46,832 nt of DNA from Nitrospira sp. (lineage in GTDB: Bacteria; Nitrospirota; Nitrospiria; Nitrospirales; Nitrospiraceae): NCBI GenBank assembly GCA_030444405.1, contig JARFPM010000048.1:4245-51076 (forward strand), read 5' to 3'. The notes beneath the pieces were generated by a model. That model worked only from the letters and a program-made list of their open reading frames with translations, was not told the origin of the DNA and made no database searches. Within the stretch, counting starts at the first letter, position 1. Each line of letters starts with the position of its first letter. The position numbers were made by a program, and so were the translations under genes. This document shows, piece by piece, positions 8,458-16,799 of the stretch.

Positions 8458-10107
8458 ATGGCTCGGAAAACCTCTCAAATCGGTGCTTCCCCCGCTTCGC
8501 ATGAGCAACAGCCCGTTCTTGACCGAAAGCCGTCTACGGATCAGACGGCGTCACTGGAAATCTATGACACCACCTTGCGCGATGGCGCTCAGGCAGAGGA
8601 CGTCAGTTTCTCGGCAGAGGACAAAGTCCGCATTGCGCAGAAGCTGGATGAGCTGGGAGTCCATTTTATCGAGGGTGGCTGGCCTGGGGCGAATCCCAAA
8701 GACATTGAATTCTTCCGGATGATCAAGACGATTCCGCTAAAGCATGCCGACGTTATCGCGTTTGGATCGACCAGGAAAGCCAGTAATTCCGTCCGAAAGG
8801 ATCCTAATCTCCAGGCCTTACTCGCGGCCGAAACCAAGACGATCACTCTCTTTGGCAAAACGTGGTCGCTGCACGTCACGGATGCTCTCGGCATCTCGCT
8901 GACCAAGAACTTAGAGTTGATCGCCGATTCCATCGCGTATCTCCACGGAAAAGGACGCCGGGTGTTCTACGATGCGGAACATTTCTTCGACGGATACAAG
9001 ACCAATCCTGAGTATGCGCTTGCCACCATCAGAAAAGCGGTGGAGGCCGGAGCCGAACGGGTCATTCTCTGTGATACCAACGGTGGGACGATGCCGTGGG
9101 AAATCCGTGAAATTTGTGGTGTGGTTCAACGCGAGTGTCAGGTTCCGCTCGGCATCCATGCCCATAACGACTGCGAAATGGCGGTGGCGAACTCGCTGGT
9201 GGCGATTCAGCTGGGTATCCGGCAAGTGCAGGGGACGATCAATGGGATTGGAGAGCGGTGTGGGAATGCCAACCTCTGTTCGATCATCCCGAATTTAGAA
9301 CTGAAGATGAAGCGTCCAGCCTTGACCGATCGATTGAACCATCTGAAGGATGTGTCAGGGTTTGTCACGGAGATCGCGAATCTGATGCCGAATAAGCATC
9401 AACCCTATGTCGGCGATTCCGCGTTTGCGCACAAGGGGGGCGTTCATATTCATGCCGTGCTGAAGAATCCGGCGACCTATGAACATGTCGATCCGGCCAG
9501 AGTCGGGAATCGACAACGGATGCTGATCTCCGACTATGGAGGACGGAGCGGACTTCTCGACAAGATTGAAGCCTATGGAATCAAGCTCTCGAAGGGCCAT
9601 TCCAAGGTCAATGAGCTGATCCATACGCTGAAAGAGCGAGAAAGCCAAGGCTATCAGTTCGAAGGTGCCGAAGGATCGTTCGAATTGCTGATGCGAAAGG
9701 CGATGGGGAGTCATAGACCCGCGTTCCAATTACTCGGGTTTCGCGTGATTGTTGAAAAGAAGCAGGAGGATGGTATGCCTCTTTCCGAGGCTACGGTGAT
9801 GGTCAAGGTCGGCGACGCGGTCGAACATACGGCGGCTGTCGGGACCGGTCCGGTCAATGCTCTCGACCATGCGTTGCGTAAGTCGTTGGAAAAATTCTAC
9901 CCGCAGCTTCGTGAAGTCAAGCTGTTGGACTACAAAGTGCGTGTGCTGGCGGCAAATCGAGGGACCGAATCAAAAGTGCGTGTCTTGATCGAATCCGGAG
10001 ACCACAAAGATAAGTGGGGGACGGTCGGGGTCTCGGAAAACATCATCGAGGCGACGTGGCAGGCGCTCGCAGATAGTATCGAATACAAACTTCTAGCCAA
10101 GGACTAG
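8458..10107 (+). CDS. cimA: (R)-citramalate synthase
   Basis: Condenses pyruvate and acetyl-CoA to (R)-citramalate, the first step of the threonine-independent route to 2-oxobutyrate for isoleucine. The 549-residue protein has the DRE-TIM metallolyase barrel: YDTTLRDGAQ (36-45) with R41 and D42, and the metal-binding HAHND (H234, H236), followed by the NGIGERCGNANL loop and a C-terminal LeuA-type allosteric domain. The GERCGNANL and SAFAHKGGVH signatures point to the CimA type rather than 2-isopropylmalate or homocitrate synthase. The first 32 residues form a polar extension that may not be conserved. No partner pathway gene is adjacent. Confidence 0.9.
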   Translation: MARKTSQIGASPASHEQQPVLDRKPSTDQTASLEIYDTTLRDGAQAEDVSFSAEDKVRIAQKLDELGVHFIEGGWPGANPKDIEFFRMIKTIPLKHADVIAFGSTRKASNSVRKDPNLQALLAAETKTITLFGKTWSLHVTDALGISLTKNLELIADSIAYLHGKGRRVFYDAEHFFDGYKTNPEYALATIRKAVEAGAERVILCDTNGGTMPWEIREICGVVQRECQVPLGIHAHNDCEMAVANSLVAIQLGIRQVQGTINGIGERCGNANLCSIIPNLELKMKRPALTDRLNHLKDVSGFVTEIANLMPNKHQPYVGDSAFAHKGGVHIHAVLKNPATYEHVDPARVGNRQRMLISDYGGRSGLLDKIEAYGIKLSKGHSKVNELIHTLKERESQGYQFEGAEGSFELLMRKAMGSHRPAFQLLGFRVIVEKKQEDGMPLSEATVMVKVGDAVEHTAAVGTGPVNALDHALRKSLEKFYPQLREVKLLDYKVRVLAANRGTESKVRVLIESGDHKDKWGTVGVSENIIEATWQALADSIEYKLLAKD

Positions 10108-10139
10108 AGTATTTTCGTAAGCACTAGCCAAATTTATTC

Positions 10140-10168
10140 TTGACAGGTTTCGTAACCTCACGTAACTT
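10140..10168 (+). promoter_or_regulatory. Candidate sigma70 promoter for ihfA
   Basis: A perfect TTGACA (10140-10145) is followed by a 17-nt spacer and TAACTT (10163-10168), about 80 nt before the ihfA start. The spacer contains the small inverted repeat AGGTT-TCGT-AACCT (10145-10158), which could be an operator or may be chance. Confidence 0.5.
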
Positions 10169-10247
10169 AAGCAAAACTCATCGCATTGCAGGAGGAGCAG
10201 TTCAAACGAAAACGCGGCGAGTTGCAGTGGTCACGTAGGGGGGTGGC

Positions 10248-10523
10248 ATGAGAAAGGCGGATATCGCTGACGAAATCTTCAAGCAAGTCGGCATCTCAAA
10301 AAATGAAGCCGCTGACATTGTTGAGTTTGTACTGAATATGTTGAAATCCGTCTTGCAGAAGGGAGAATCGGTCAAAATCGCGGGGTTTGGGAATTTTGTG
10401 GTCCGTAGCAAGGGAGCCCGGAAGGGACGAAATCCACGAACTGGAGAAGAAATTGGGATTACCCCCCGTCGAGTCGTCACGTTTCGGCCAAGCCAGGTGT
10501 TCAAGAAGTACGTCAATTCGTAA
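10248..10523 (+). CDS. ihfA: Integration host factor alpha subunit (HU/IHF family)
   Basis: Small DNA-bending nucleoid protein, 91 residues. It shows the HU/IHF fold: two N-terminal helices (MRKADIADEIF onward), then GESVKIAGFGNF, the DNA-contacting beta arm around RKGRNPRTGEEI with the conserved RNP proline that intercalates in the minor groove, and the C-terminal helix FRPSQVFKKYV. The MerR-type gene downstream, in the same order as in many bacteria (ihfA followed by a MerR regulator), supports the alpha assignment over HU. GGGGGG lies upstream of ATG 10248. Usually forms a heterodimer with IhfB, not seen here. Confidence 0.88.
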   Translation: MRKADIADEIFKQVGISKNEAADIVEFVLNMLKSVLQKGESVKIAGFGNFVVRSKGARKGRNPRTGEEIGITPRRVVTFRPSQVFKKYVNS

Positions 10524-10565
10524 GTCTGCTTCACCCACATCATCGACCGCACCGTGAGGCCGGTC

Positions 10566-10916
10566 ATGGGAATTGAACCCAGCCTGGGGAGTAAGGTCTT
10601 CTATAAAATCGGCGAAGTGAGTCAACTGACGAAGCTTCCCGCGTATGTGCTCCGTTTCTGGGAATCTCAATTCACGTTTCTGAAGCCCAAAAAGAGTCGA
10701 GGGAATCAACGCCTCTATGTCCAACGAGATGTCGAAACCGTGCTGGAAATCAAGCGGATGCTCTATGAGGAGGGACATACCCTCGATGGTGTCAAGCGAT
10801 ACTGGGTACGTCGTGGGCGAGCCGCCTCGCGTAGGCTGCGTCCAAGAGAGGTTGCTAAAAAGTTGAGAGGCGATCTCCAAGTTATTCTCAAGATTATCGA
10901 CTCGCATTCATCATGA
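10566..10916 (+). CDS. MerR-family transcriptional regulator
   Basis: A 116-residue MerR-type DNA-binding protein. The winged HTH begins at FYKIGEVSQLT and runs through LRFWESQF, a long wing with SRGNQRLY and the helix pair ending at EEGHTLDGVKRYW. No C-terminal cysteine- or ligand-binding domain follows, only a basic helix. ATG 10566 is preferred because GTGAGG lies 6 nt upstream; a GTG 12 nt earlier is in frame. The family member found next to ihfA is common and its target is unknown. It starts 42 nt after ihfA and is probably cotranscribed. Confidence 0.88.
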   Translation: MGIEPSLGSKVFYKIGEVSQLTKLPAYVLRFWESQFTFLKPKKSRGNQRLYVQRDVETVLEIKRMLYEEGHTLDGVKRYWVRRGRAASRRLRPREVAKKLRGDLQVILKIIDSHSS

Positions 10917-10937
10917 TAAAAGGGTAGTTTCACTGAA

Positions 10938-10974
10938 GACATTCCCCTGAATCATCGGTCAAGATGGGGATGTC
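10938..10974 (+). terminator. Stem-loop after the ihfA-merR unit
   Basis: GACAT(T)CCCC at 10938-10947 pairs with GGGGATGTC at 10966-10974, with one bulged T and an 18-nt loop. It sits between the MerR gene and the tRNA gene. There is no T-run after it, so termination is only a possibility. Confidence 0.3.
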
Positions 10975-10991
10975 CGGATTTATGAACGTGT

Positions 10992-11068
10992 CGGGGCGTA
11001 GCGCAGCCCGGTAGCGCACTCGCTTGGGGTGCGAGTGGTCGTGGGTTCAAATCCCGCCGCCCCGACCA
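10992..11068 (+). tRNA. tRNA-Pro (anticodon GGG)
   Basis: Complete 77-nt cloverleaf. The acceptor stem CGGGGCG (10992-10998) pairs with CGCCCCG (11058-11064); the D arm follows TA; the anticodon stem CTCGC/GCGAG encloses the loop TTGGGGT with anticodon GGG; the T arm is GTGGG-TTCAAAT-CCCGC. The discriminator A and CCA end are encoded (11065-11068). It reads CCC/CCU proline codons. A strong hairpin terminator lies 60 nt downstream. No duplicated 3' end of the tRNA was noticed in the window, so there is no sign of an integrated element. Confidence 0.97.
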
Positions 11069-11128
11069 ATGACTTGTGCCGTGAACGGTAAGGCCATCGC
11101 GCTTTACCCGTTACTGAAGTAGCGAAGG

Positions 11129-11151
11129 AGCTGCCTCGCGCAGCTTTTTTT
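11129..11151 (+). terminator. Rho-independent terminator after tRNA-Pro
   Basis: AGCTGC (11129-11134), a 5-nt loop, GCAGCT (11140-11145), then a run of T to 11151. This is a textbook intrinsic terminator and should end the tRNA transcript. It lies only 15 nt before surE, so surE must use its own signals or read-through. Confidence 0.85.
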
Positions 11152-11165
11152 GTTGAAAGCCGGCC

Positions 11166-11978
11166 ATGCGCATCCTCGTCACCAACGATGACGGTATCCA
11201 CTCGCCGGGCATCACTGCCTTGGCGAGGGCGCTTGCCCCGGTCGGTGAAGTTTGGATTGTTGCCCCGGATCGGGAGCGCACGGCGGTGGCTCACGCCGTG
11301 ACATTGCACAAGCCCTTGCGTCTCCATCAACTGGGTCCACGCACATATGCCGTGAATGGAACCCCGGTGGATTGCGTGAATCTTGCGCTGCTCAAAGTCA
11401 TGCCCAAACCGCCCGTCATTGTCGTCTCCGGTATTAATAAAGGGGTCAACCTCGGCGATGATGTGATGTACTCCGGCACCGTGTCGGCGGCGATGGAAGG
11501 GACCATCCTCGGTATACCGTCCGTGGCAGTGTCCCAAGAAGGGCTGGACACCTTTCGCTTTGACGTCGGTGCCGCCTATGCGGTACGCGTGGTCCGGCTT
11601 GTCCTTGCCCACGGTCTGCCCGAGGAGACGCTCGTGAACGTGAATATCCCAAATCGCCCGAGACGCGCAATTAGAGGCGTGCGGGTCACCTGTCTTAGCC
11701 GAAGGCGGTTTCACAATCCGATCATCGAAAAGCTTGATCCGCACGGCCGCAAGTACTACTGGATTGCCGGTAAACGGGTCTCGTGGAGTCGCAGCAAGGA
11801 TGCGGATCACGAGGCGATCGAAGAAGGCTTTGTGTCTATCACTCCGATCCGCCTGGATAGTACGCATCATGGAGTACTTGATCGGTTTCGTGCGTGGGAG
11901 CCGATCCTAAACCGGGGTGTCAGGAAGCCCTCAACCCCCCGATCAGCGATCGGTCGCACAGGGCAGTTAGGGGCGTGA
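11166..11978 (+). CDS. surE: 5'/3'-nucleotidase SurE
   Basis: Metal-dependent nucleoside monophosphatase linked to stationary-phase survival. The 270-residue protein begins with the diagnostic TNDDG (D8, D9), continues with VAPDRERTAVAHAVT, NGTPVDCV, VVSGINKGVNLGDDV and YSGTVSAAMEG, all hallmarks of the family, and has the swapped C-terminal arm. The last about 20 residues are proline/arginine-rich and are encoded by a GATCAGCGATCGG-type sequence, so they may be a non-conserved extension. The stop overlaps the dedA start (TGATG), implying coupled translation. Confidence 0.95.
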   Translation: MRILVTNDDGIHSPGITALARALAPVGEVWIVAPDRERTAVAHAVTLHKPLRLHQLGPRTYAVNGTPVDCVNLALLKVMPKPPVIVVSGINKGVNLGDDVMYSGTVSAAMEGTILGIPSVAVSQEGLDTFRFDVGAAYAVRVVRLVLAHGLPEETLVNVNIPNRPRRAIRGVRVTCLSRRRFHNPIIEKLDPHGRKYYWIAGKRVSWSRSKDADHEAIEEGFVSITPIRLDSTHHGVLDRFRAWEPILNRGVRKPSTPRSAIGRTGQLGA

Positions 11979-12616
11979 TGGGAGGACTGATCGAGGCCGT
12001 CATCAGTGAGTTGAGCCGATTCGTCATTGCGTGTATTTCACGATTCGGCTATGGAGGCATCCTCTTCACGATGGCTGTCGAGAGTGCCTGCATTCCGCTC
12101 CCGAGTGAAATTATCATGCCGTTTTCCGGCTACCTGGTCATGACCGGACAATTTACGATGCTCGGGGTCACGTTGGCCGGCGCGGTCGGCAATGTTCTCG
12201 GGTCGATCGTGGCCTACTACGCGGGCGTCTGGGGTGGACGACCACTTGTGGAGCGTTATGGACCGTATTTTCTGATCTCACACCATGATCTCGATATCGC
12301 CGATCGCTGGTTCGCAAAATATGGAGAGGCGGCCGTCTTCTTCAGCAGAATGCTCCCGGTGGTGCGGACGTTCATTTCGCTCCCGGCCGGCATTGCGAGG
12401 ATGAATTTCCCACGGTTCGTGGTCTTCACCTTTGTGGGAGCGCTGCCCTGGTGCTATCTGTTGGCCTATATCGGCCTTCGTATGGGCGAACAATGGGAAC
12501 ATCTCCGGGATTACTTTCATCAATTCGACATCATCATCGGGCTCGTCCTGGCTGCAGCTGTTGGGTACTTCCTTTGGTCTCACTGGCCGAAACGGCGAAC
12601 GAGCCCGGGAGCTTAA
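11978..12616 (+). CDS. DedA-family membrane protein
   Basis: A 212-residue inner-membrane protein of the DedA/SNARE-associated (VTT domain) family, associated with lipid carrier recycling and membrane homeostasis. ATG 11978 overlaps the surE stop; an upstream in-frame extension into surE is unlikely. Motifs include ESACIPLPSEIIMPFSG near the N-terminus, the GSIVAYYAG segment and the family's FSRMLPVVRTFISLPAGIAR region with a re-entrant loop. Several hydrophobic helices follow. The substrate of this member is not known; some DedA proteins flip undecaprenyl phosphate. Confidence 0.9.
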   Translation: MGGLIEAVISELSRFVIACISRFGYGGILFTMAVESACIPLPSEIIMPFSGYLVMTGQFTMLGVTLAGAVGNVLGSIVAYYAGVWGGRPLVERYGPYFLISHHDLDIADRWFAKYGEAAVFFSRMLPVVRTFISLPAGIARMNFPRFVVFTFVGALPWCYLLAYIGLRMGEQWEHLRDYFHQFDIIIGLVLAAAVGYFLWSHWPKRRTSPGA

Positions 12617-12621
12617 ACAGC

Positions 12622-14100
12622 ATGCTCAAGCTGTTCAATACGCTCACCGGGCGGCAAGAAGTGTTCGAGCCGATTGAACTGAAGACAGTCCGCATGTACG
12701 TCTGCGGCGTGACGGTCTATGACTATTGCCACATCGGCCATGCGCGCAGCGCGCTGGTATTCGACGTGCTCCGGCGTCACTTGGAATACAGCGGGTATGC
12801 TGTGACCTTCGTCAAGAATTTCACGGATGTTGACGACAAAATCATCAAGCGGGCAAATGAACAGGGTGTTTCGTGCGATGCCGTTACAGCCAAATACATT
12901 CAGGCCTACCATGAGGATATGGGTAAGCTGGGTATCAGGGCTGCGACGGAAGAGCCCAGGGCCACGGAGCACATCGACGACATCATTAGGTTAACCGAAA
13001 GATTGGTCGGCAAAGAGTTGGCCTACGTGGTGGATGGGGACGTGTATTTTGAGGTCGCGAAATATCCGGAATACGGAAGGCTGTCAAAACGACGACTCGA
13101 GGACTTGCAAGCCGGTGCGCGTGTGGATGTGGATGAACGAAAACATCACCCCATGGACTTTGCCATTTGGAAGAGCAGTAAGCCGGGTGAGCCGGCATGG
13201 GAAAGTCCCTGGGGACCAGGGCGACCGGGCTGGCATATTGAATGTTCCGCCATGTCGATTCGGCACCTCGGTGAAACCTTCGACATCCATGGCGGCGGGA
13301 TGGACCTTATTTTCCCGCACCATGAAAACGAGATCGCACAATCATGTGGCGCGACGGGAAAAGAATTCGCACGCTATTGGATCCACAACGGGTTCGTTCA
13401 GATCAACAAAGAGAAGATGTCGAAGTCACTCGGGAACTTTTTCACGATCCGTGAGATCTTTGAGAAGTCGGAATGGCCAGAGGAGGTTACGGGAGAAATA
13501 CTGCGCTTCTTCCTGCTCTCTACCCACTACCATGGGCCGCTGGATTTTTCAGATCAAGCACTGAAGGAGGCCAAACAGGCCTTGAACGGGTTCTACGACC
13601 TGTTCAAGCGGCTGGAGGAGTGGGAGTCTCAGGGGAGTGTCAACACCGCCGCTGCTAAGGCAATCGAACGATGTCGGCAGAGATTTCGAGCGGCAATGGA
13701 TGACGATTTCAATACGCCTGCTGCTATCGCCGAACTTCAAATGTTTCGCGGCGAGATCAATAAGCTTCTCGACAGGGGATTGTCGAGTGAGGCAAGGAAA
13801 GAGGTGCGAGAGGAATTCCAAGCTCTTGGCGGCATCTTGGGATTGTTCCAGCTGAATAGATGGCAGTTCAATCCCATGAGGGATCTCAGGGCGTCGGACT
13901 CGCTATCGGCTGGTCTTGGGGAATCAGAGACTATGCAGTCGGTGCCCTCAGACAATGATATCGAGCAGAAGATTCAAGACCGGAACGCAGCACGTGTACT
14001 GAAGGACTTTAAGCGAGCGGACGAGATTCGCAGGGAACTCGCTGCTCTGGGGATTACCATTGAGGACAAGCCAGATGGCACCAGCCGGTGGAAGCGCTGA
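12622..14100 (+). CDS. cysS: Cysteinyl-tRNA synthetase
   Basis: Class I aminoacyl-tRNA synthetase charging tRNA-Cys, 492 residues. ATG 12622 gives the conserved N-terminus; the open frame extends upstream into dedA without meaning. The zinc ligand C28 (YVCGVTVYD), the HIGH box HIGH (37-40), [23 protein letters not shown] with further zinc-binding histidines and KMSKS (265-269) are all present. The C-terminal DALR-like and anticodon-binding region contains a low-conservation insertion at about 415-440. It starts 5 nt after dedA and overlaps rlmB by 26 nt, so surE-dedA-cysS-rlmB is probably one operon. Confidence 0.97.
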   Translation: MLKLFNTLTGRQEVFEPIELKTVRMYVCGVTVYDYCHIGHARSALVFDVLRRHLEYSGYAVTFVKNFTDVDDKIIKRANEQGVSCDAVTAKYIQAYHEDMGKLGIRAATEEPRATEHIDDIIRLTERLVGKELAYVVDGDVYFEVAKYPEYGRLSKRRLEDLQAGARVDVDERKHHPMDFAIWKSSKPGEPAWESPWGPGRPGWHIECSAMSIRHLGETFDIHGGGMDLIFPHHENEIAQSCGATGKEFARYWIHNGFVQINKEKMSKSLGNFFTIREIFEKSEWPEEVTGEILRFFLLSTHYHGPLDFSDQALKEAKQALNGFYDLFKRLEEWESQGSVNTAAAKAIERCRQRFRAAMDDDFNTPAAIAELQMFRGEINKLLDRGLSSEARKEVREEFQALGGILGLFQLNRWQFNPMRDLRASDSLSAGLGESETMQSVPSDNDIEQKIQDRNAARVLKDFKRADEIRRELAALGITIEDKPDGTSRWKR

Positions 14101-14842
14101 CGCGCGGGAGATCCTGTATGGGCTCCATGCCGTGCGCGAAGCGCTGAAAGCCGGAAACAGACCGCTGCAACGTATATTGGTCCTTCGAACCGATAAACAG
14201 TTCACCGATCTGGTGCAACTGGCTCGATCACGCCATGTTCCGGTTCATGTCCAACCTCAGATCTCTTTCGACCGTCTGGTTCCCAACGGCAAGCACCAAG
14301 GCGTTGTAGCCTTTACCTCAGCCAAGGCCTATCAGACGGAGGAGTCGATCCTCGCTCGAGCTGCCCAACGGCATGAGGCACCACTGCTTGTAGTCTTGGA
14401 CGGAGTTGAAGATCCACACAACCTCGGCGCCGTGCTTCGGACGGCAGAGGGTGCGGGGGCCCACGGAGTATTTATCCCCGAACGAAGGGCTGCCGGACTC
14501 ACATCAGTCGTTGCCAAAGCTTCGGCCGGAGCGATCGATCACATTCCCGTTGCACGCGTGACAAACATCAGCAGATTGATCGAGTCATTGAAGGCGGCTG
14601 GAGTTTGGATCTACGGGGTGACGCCGTCGGCTCATACAATATTTACGGACGTCGACCTCCGACAACCGATTGCGCTGGTTCTAGGAGGGGAGGGAACAGG
14701 AATCAGGCCTGGAGTCCTGCAACATTGCGATGAGTGTGTCTGCATTCCTCTCAATGGTCAGGTTCGGTCATTGAATGTGTCCGCCGCGGCAGCCATAGTC
14801 CTGTTTGAGGCGGTTCGTCAACGCCGTCCTGCTCAGGGCTGA
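14075..14842 (+). CDS. rlmB: 23S rRNA (guanosine-2'-O-)-methyltransferase, TrmH/SpoU family
   Basis: SPOUT-class 2'-O-methyltransferase, 255 residues, most like RlmB (23S rRNA G2251). An N-terminal SpoU substrate-binding domain (LYGLHAVREALK onward) is followed by the knotted catalytic domain with DGVEDPHNLGAVLRTAE, LVLGGEGTGIRP and PLNGQVRSLNVSAAAAI, which supply the catalytic Arg/Asn and SAM pocket. ATG 14075 is preceded by TTGAGGA at a good distance; the gene overlaps the end of cysS by 26 nt, a common cysS-rlmB arrangement. It converges with the LuxR-type gene, whose stop is 2 nt away. Confidence 0.93.
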   Translation: MAPAGGSADAREILYGLHAVREALKAGNRPLQRILVLRTDKQFTDLVQLARSRHVPVHVQPQISFDRLVPNGKHQGVVAFTSAKAYQTEESILARAAQRHEAPLLVVLDGVEDPHNLGAVLRTAEGAGAHGVFIPERRAAGLTSVVAKASAGAIDHIPVARVTNISRLIESLKAAGVWIYGVTPSAHTIFTDVDLRQPIALVLGGEGTGIRPGVLQHCDECVCIPLNGQVRSLNVSAAAAIVLFEAVRQRRPAQG

Positions 14843-14844
14843 TT

Positions 14845-15123
14845 CTACCGAATCCTGAGCACACCACCCTGGATGGCGGTTTTCAGGAGTTGAGCCGTAT
14901 TCGACACCCGCATTTTCTTCATCATATTGGCCCGGTGGGCTTCGACCGTTTTAACGCTGATCTTCAACCGTTGACCGATTTCCTTGTTCTTAAATCCCGC
15001 CCAGATCAGTTCCAAAATTTCTTGTTCGCGTGATGTGAGCGACTCAGGCCGTCTTGAGCGCGGAGGCGGCTCAAGATCGGCAAGAGATTTCCGAGGCCGT
15101 GGTTTTCCCGTTGTTTTCGCCAT
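14845..15123 (-). CDS. Stand-alone LuxR/FixJ-type HTH regulator
   Basis: A 92-residue protein consisting of a basic tail and a LuxR-type HTH (about 28-85): LTSREQEILELIWAG, NKEIGQRLKISVKTVEAHR and NTAQLLKTA are the scaffold, recognition helix and fourth helix. No receiver or ligand domain is present, so activity must be set by expression or by a partner. GGAGA lies 9 nt before ATG 15123. It is divergent from the prepilin peptidase gene with a 163-nt shared region, so it could regulate the pilus cluster; this is inferred from position only. Confidence 0.88.
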   Translation of the reverse strand: MAKTTGKPRPRKSLADLEPPPRSRRPESLTSREQEILELIWAGFKNKEIGQRLKISVKTVEAHRANMMKKMRVSNTAQLLKTAIQGGVLRIR

Positions 15124-15286
15124 ACTAGTAGTTCTCCATATTACATATTAATAGGTATGTGCTTTGGGTATACTCATACACTCGGGCGAGAATCATATCG
15201 AACATCATGGGCATATTATGGATGGATCATTCAGGAATGTAAATAAAGGTACGGGTTCCTAGGTAGGGAAAGAACTCTGGGCAATT

Positions 15287-16072
15287 ATGCATGAGGGGCA
15301 TCTACTGTTACTACTCCTGATTGCCGGCCTTTTCGGTGCACTTATCGGTAGCTTTCTCAATGTCTGTATCTACCGCTTGCCACGGCAGGAATCGATCGCC
15401 TGGCCCGGCTCTCATTGTCCGAGATGCAGTCACCCCATTGCCTGGTACGATAACATTCCCATTCTGAGCTACTTCGCGTTGAATGGACGCTGCAGGCATT
15501 GTAGTGTGCCCATTCCTTTCCGCTATCCCTTGGTTGAGATCCTGAATGCCGCAGGTTATGTAGGGCTCCTCTGGTTCTTCGGACCAACCTGGGTTGCTGT
15601 GGCCTACGGGTTGCTCTATTCCGCCCTCCTTGTAGTAGCCGGGACAGACCTTTCTCATAAGATCATCCCCAATGCCGTGACGTTTCCGGGAATCATTGTA
15701 GGCCTCGTCTGCGCCACCACCATTTTACCCCTCGGATTCTTGGATAGTTTGCTGGGAGTTCTCGTCGGCGGGGGAATCCTGTGGCTTCTGGCGTGGGCCA
15801 GCCCCTATCTCTTCGGGAAGGAAGGGATGGGGGGAGGGGACATCAAGCTTCTGGGGATGATAGGGGCTTTTCTTGGGTGGAAGCCTGCTCTGATGACGAT
15901 CATGGTAGGGTCGCTCCTGGGGTCGCTCGTCGGGATTACCCTCATTACGGCACAGGTGATTAAGCGCGAAGACTACATTCCATTCGGGCCATTTCTGGTT
16001 TGTGGCGCGCTAGTAGCACTATTCTTTGGCCAATCTATCCTTGACTGGTATCAAGGGCTCCTGGCTGGATAA
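15287..16072 (+). CDS. pilD: Type 4 prepilin peptidase / N-methyltransferase (A24A)
   Basis: Inner-membrane aspartyl protease that removes the leader of type IV prepilins and methylates the new N-terminus. The 261-residue protein has a cytoplasmic zinc-binding domain with CPRC (C44, C47) and CRHC (C69, C72) and then several membrane helices. The catalytic aspartates are D121 (GTDLSHKIIPN) and D185 (GMGGGDIKLLG). It is full length and bifunctional by the presence of the Cys4 domain. It lies directly upstream of two minor-prepilin operons and pilB, whose products it would process. The RBS before ATG 15287 is weak. Confidence 0.95.
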   Translation: MHEGHLLLLLLIAGLFGALIGSFLNVCIYRLPRQESIAWPGSHCPRCSHPIAWYDNIPILSYFALNGRCRHCSVPIPFRYPLVEILNAAGYVGLLWFFGPTWVAVAYGLLYSALLVVAGTDLSHKIIPNAVTFPGIIVGLVCATTILPLGFLDSLLGVLVGGGILWLLAWASPYLFGKEGMGGGDIKLLGMIGAFLGWKPALMTIMVGSLLGSLVGITLITAQVIKREDYIPFGPFLVCGALVALFFGQSILDWYQGLLAG

Positions 16073-16367
16073 CGGCTCTCCTGGACGATTCCCACCCTTT
16101 CGTACTGTATCTCTTCTGTAAAGAATCGTATCTGTTGAGGTACTACTGCTCTCCGCTGTCCTCGTCTCTCGTGTAGGCGTTATGCCTTCCAGGTCATTTC
16201 ACATCTTTCTCATTTTGGTTCTATCGCTTCAATGGCTTAGGGACTTTCCGTAACACTTGGTTCGGTAAGCAGACCATTTATGAAGGCTTCGATTAGGAGT
16301 GGCACGAGTCTTGACATAGCGTCGGACTACATAACCACTGCAGAGTTAGAGAACTAGTGAGGAGACT
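16073..16367 (+). promoter_or_regulatory. Upstream region of minor-pilin operon A with sigma54-like site
   Basis: No gene seen in 295 nt. At 16300-16316 the sequence TGGCACG-AGTC-TTGACA closely resembles a sigma54 -24/-12 promoter (TGGCACG-N4-TTGCW), but the GC of the -12 element is AC. The same bases supply a perfect sigma70 -35 (TTGACA, 16311-16316), though its -10 is poor. The operon start lies 51 nt downstream. Either sigma factor could be used. Confidence 0.4.
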
Positions 16368-16799
16368 ATGAAGCAAGAAGGTAAGACATTGACAGAGCTC
16401 ATCATGGTCGTCGCGATAATGGGGATGCTCGCCACGATGGCGGCTCCCAACTACTCCGTCTTCAACTCTCGCAGTCAGATTCGTAGTACGACCGAGGAAA
16501 TCGCTTCGGAATTGCGGCTTGCACGGCAGCTTGCGATGACCTATCGGGATCGCGTTCGAATCGTCGTCGACATGGACCAGCAGGTCCTTGCCACTCAGTT
16601 TGTCAACACCGGGACCGCCCATCACGCGTATCACTATGGAGGGAAAGGGATCGTTATCGAGGAGCCAAGCGCAGGGCCGGAGATTCTCTTTCATCCAAGC
16701 GGACGCTCCGCCAGTGCCACGACGATTCAAATTCACAGCTTAGAAGGACAGACCCAGCAGCTTACCGTGAGCATCACAGGTCGGATATCGCTCCTATGA
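16368..16799 (+). CDS. Minor prepilin, FimT/GspH-like (operon A)
   Basis: A 143-residue type IV pilin-like protein. The leader MKQEG ends in glycine; cleavage before K6 would leave Glu at +5 (KTLTE), followed by the hydrophobic helix LIMVVAIMGMLATMAA. The rest is a small beta-rich GspH/FimT-like globular domain. Lys at +1 is unusual (Phe or Met is common) but tolerated. First gene of a four-gene operon with ATGA overlaps, in the order FimT-PilV-PilW-PilX. Such minor pilins are thought to prime pilus assembly. The specific role of this set cannot be read from sequence. Confidence 0.85.
   Translation: MKQEGKTLTELIMVVAIMGMLATMAAPNYSVFNSRSQIRSTTEEIASELRLARQLAMTYRDRVRIVVDMDQQVLATQFVNTGTAHHAYHYGGKGIVIEEPSAGPEILFHPSGRSASATTIQIHSLEGQTQQLTVSITGRISLL

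Noticed and set aside
8458-10107. Annotation as 2-isopropylmalate or homocitrate synthase
   Set aside because: The YDTTLRDGAQAEDVSFS start, the GERCGNANL loop and overall length fit citramalate synthase better.
10992-11068. tRNA-Pro as an integration site
   Set aside because: No second copy of the tRNA 3' end and no integrase gene lie in the window; housekeeping genes continue directly downstream.
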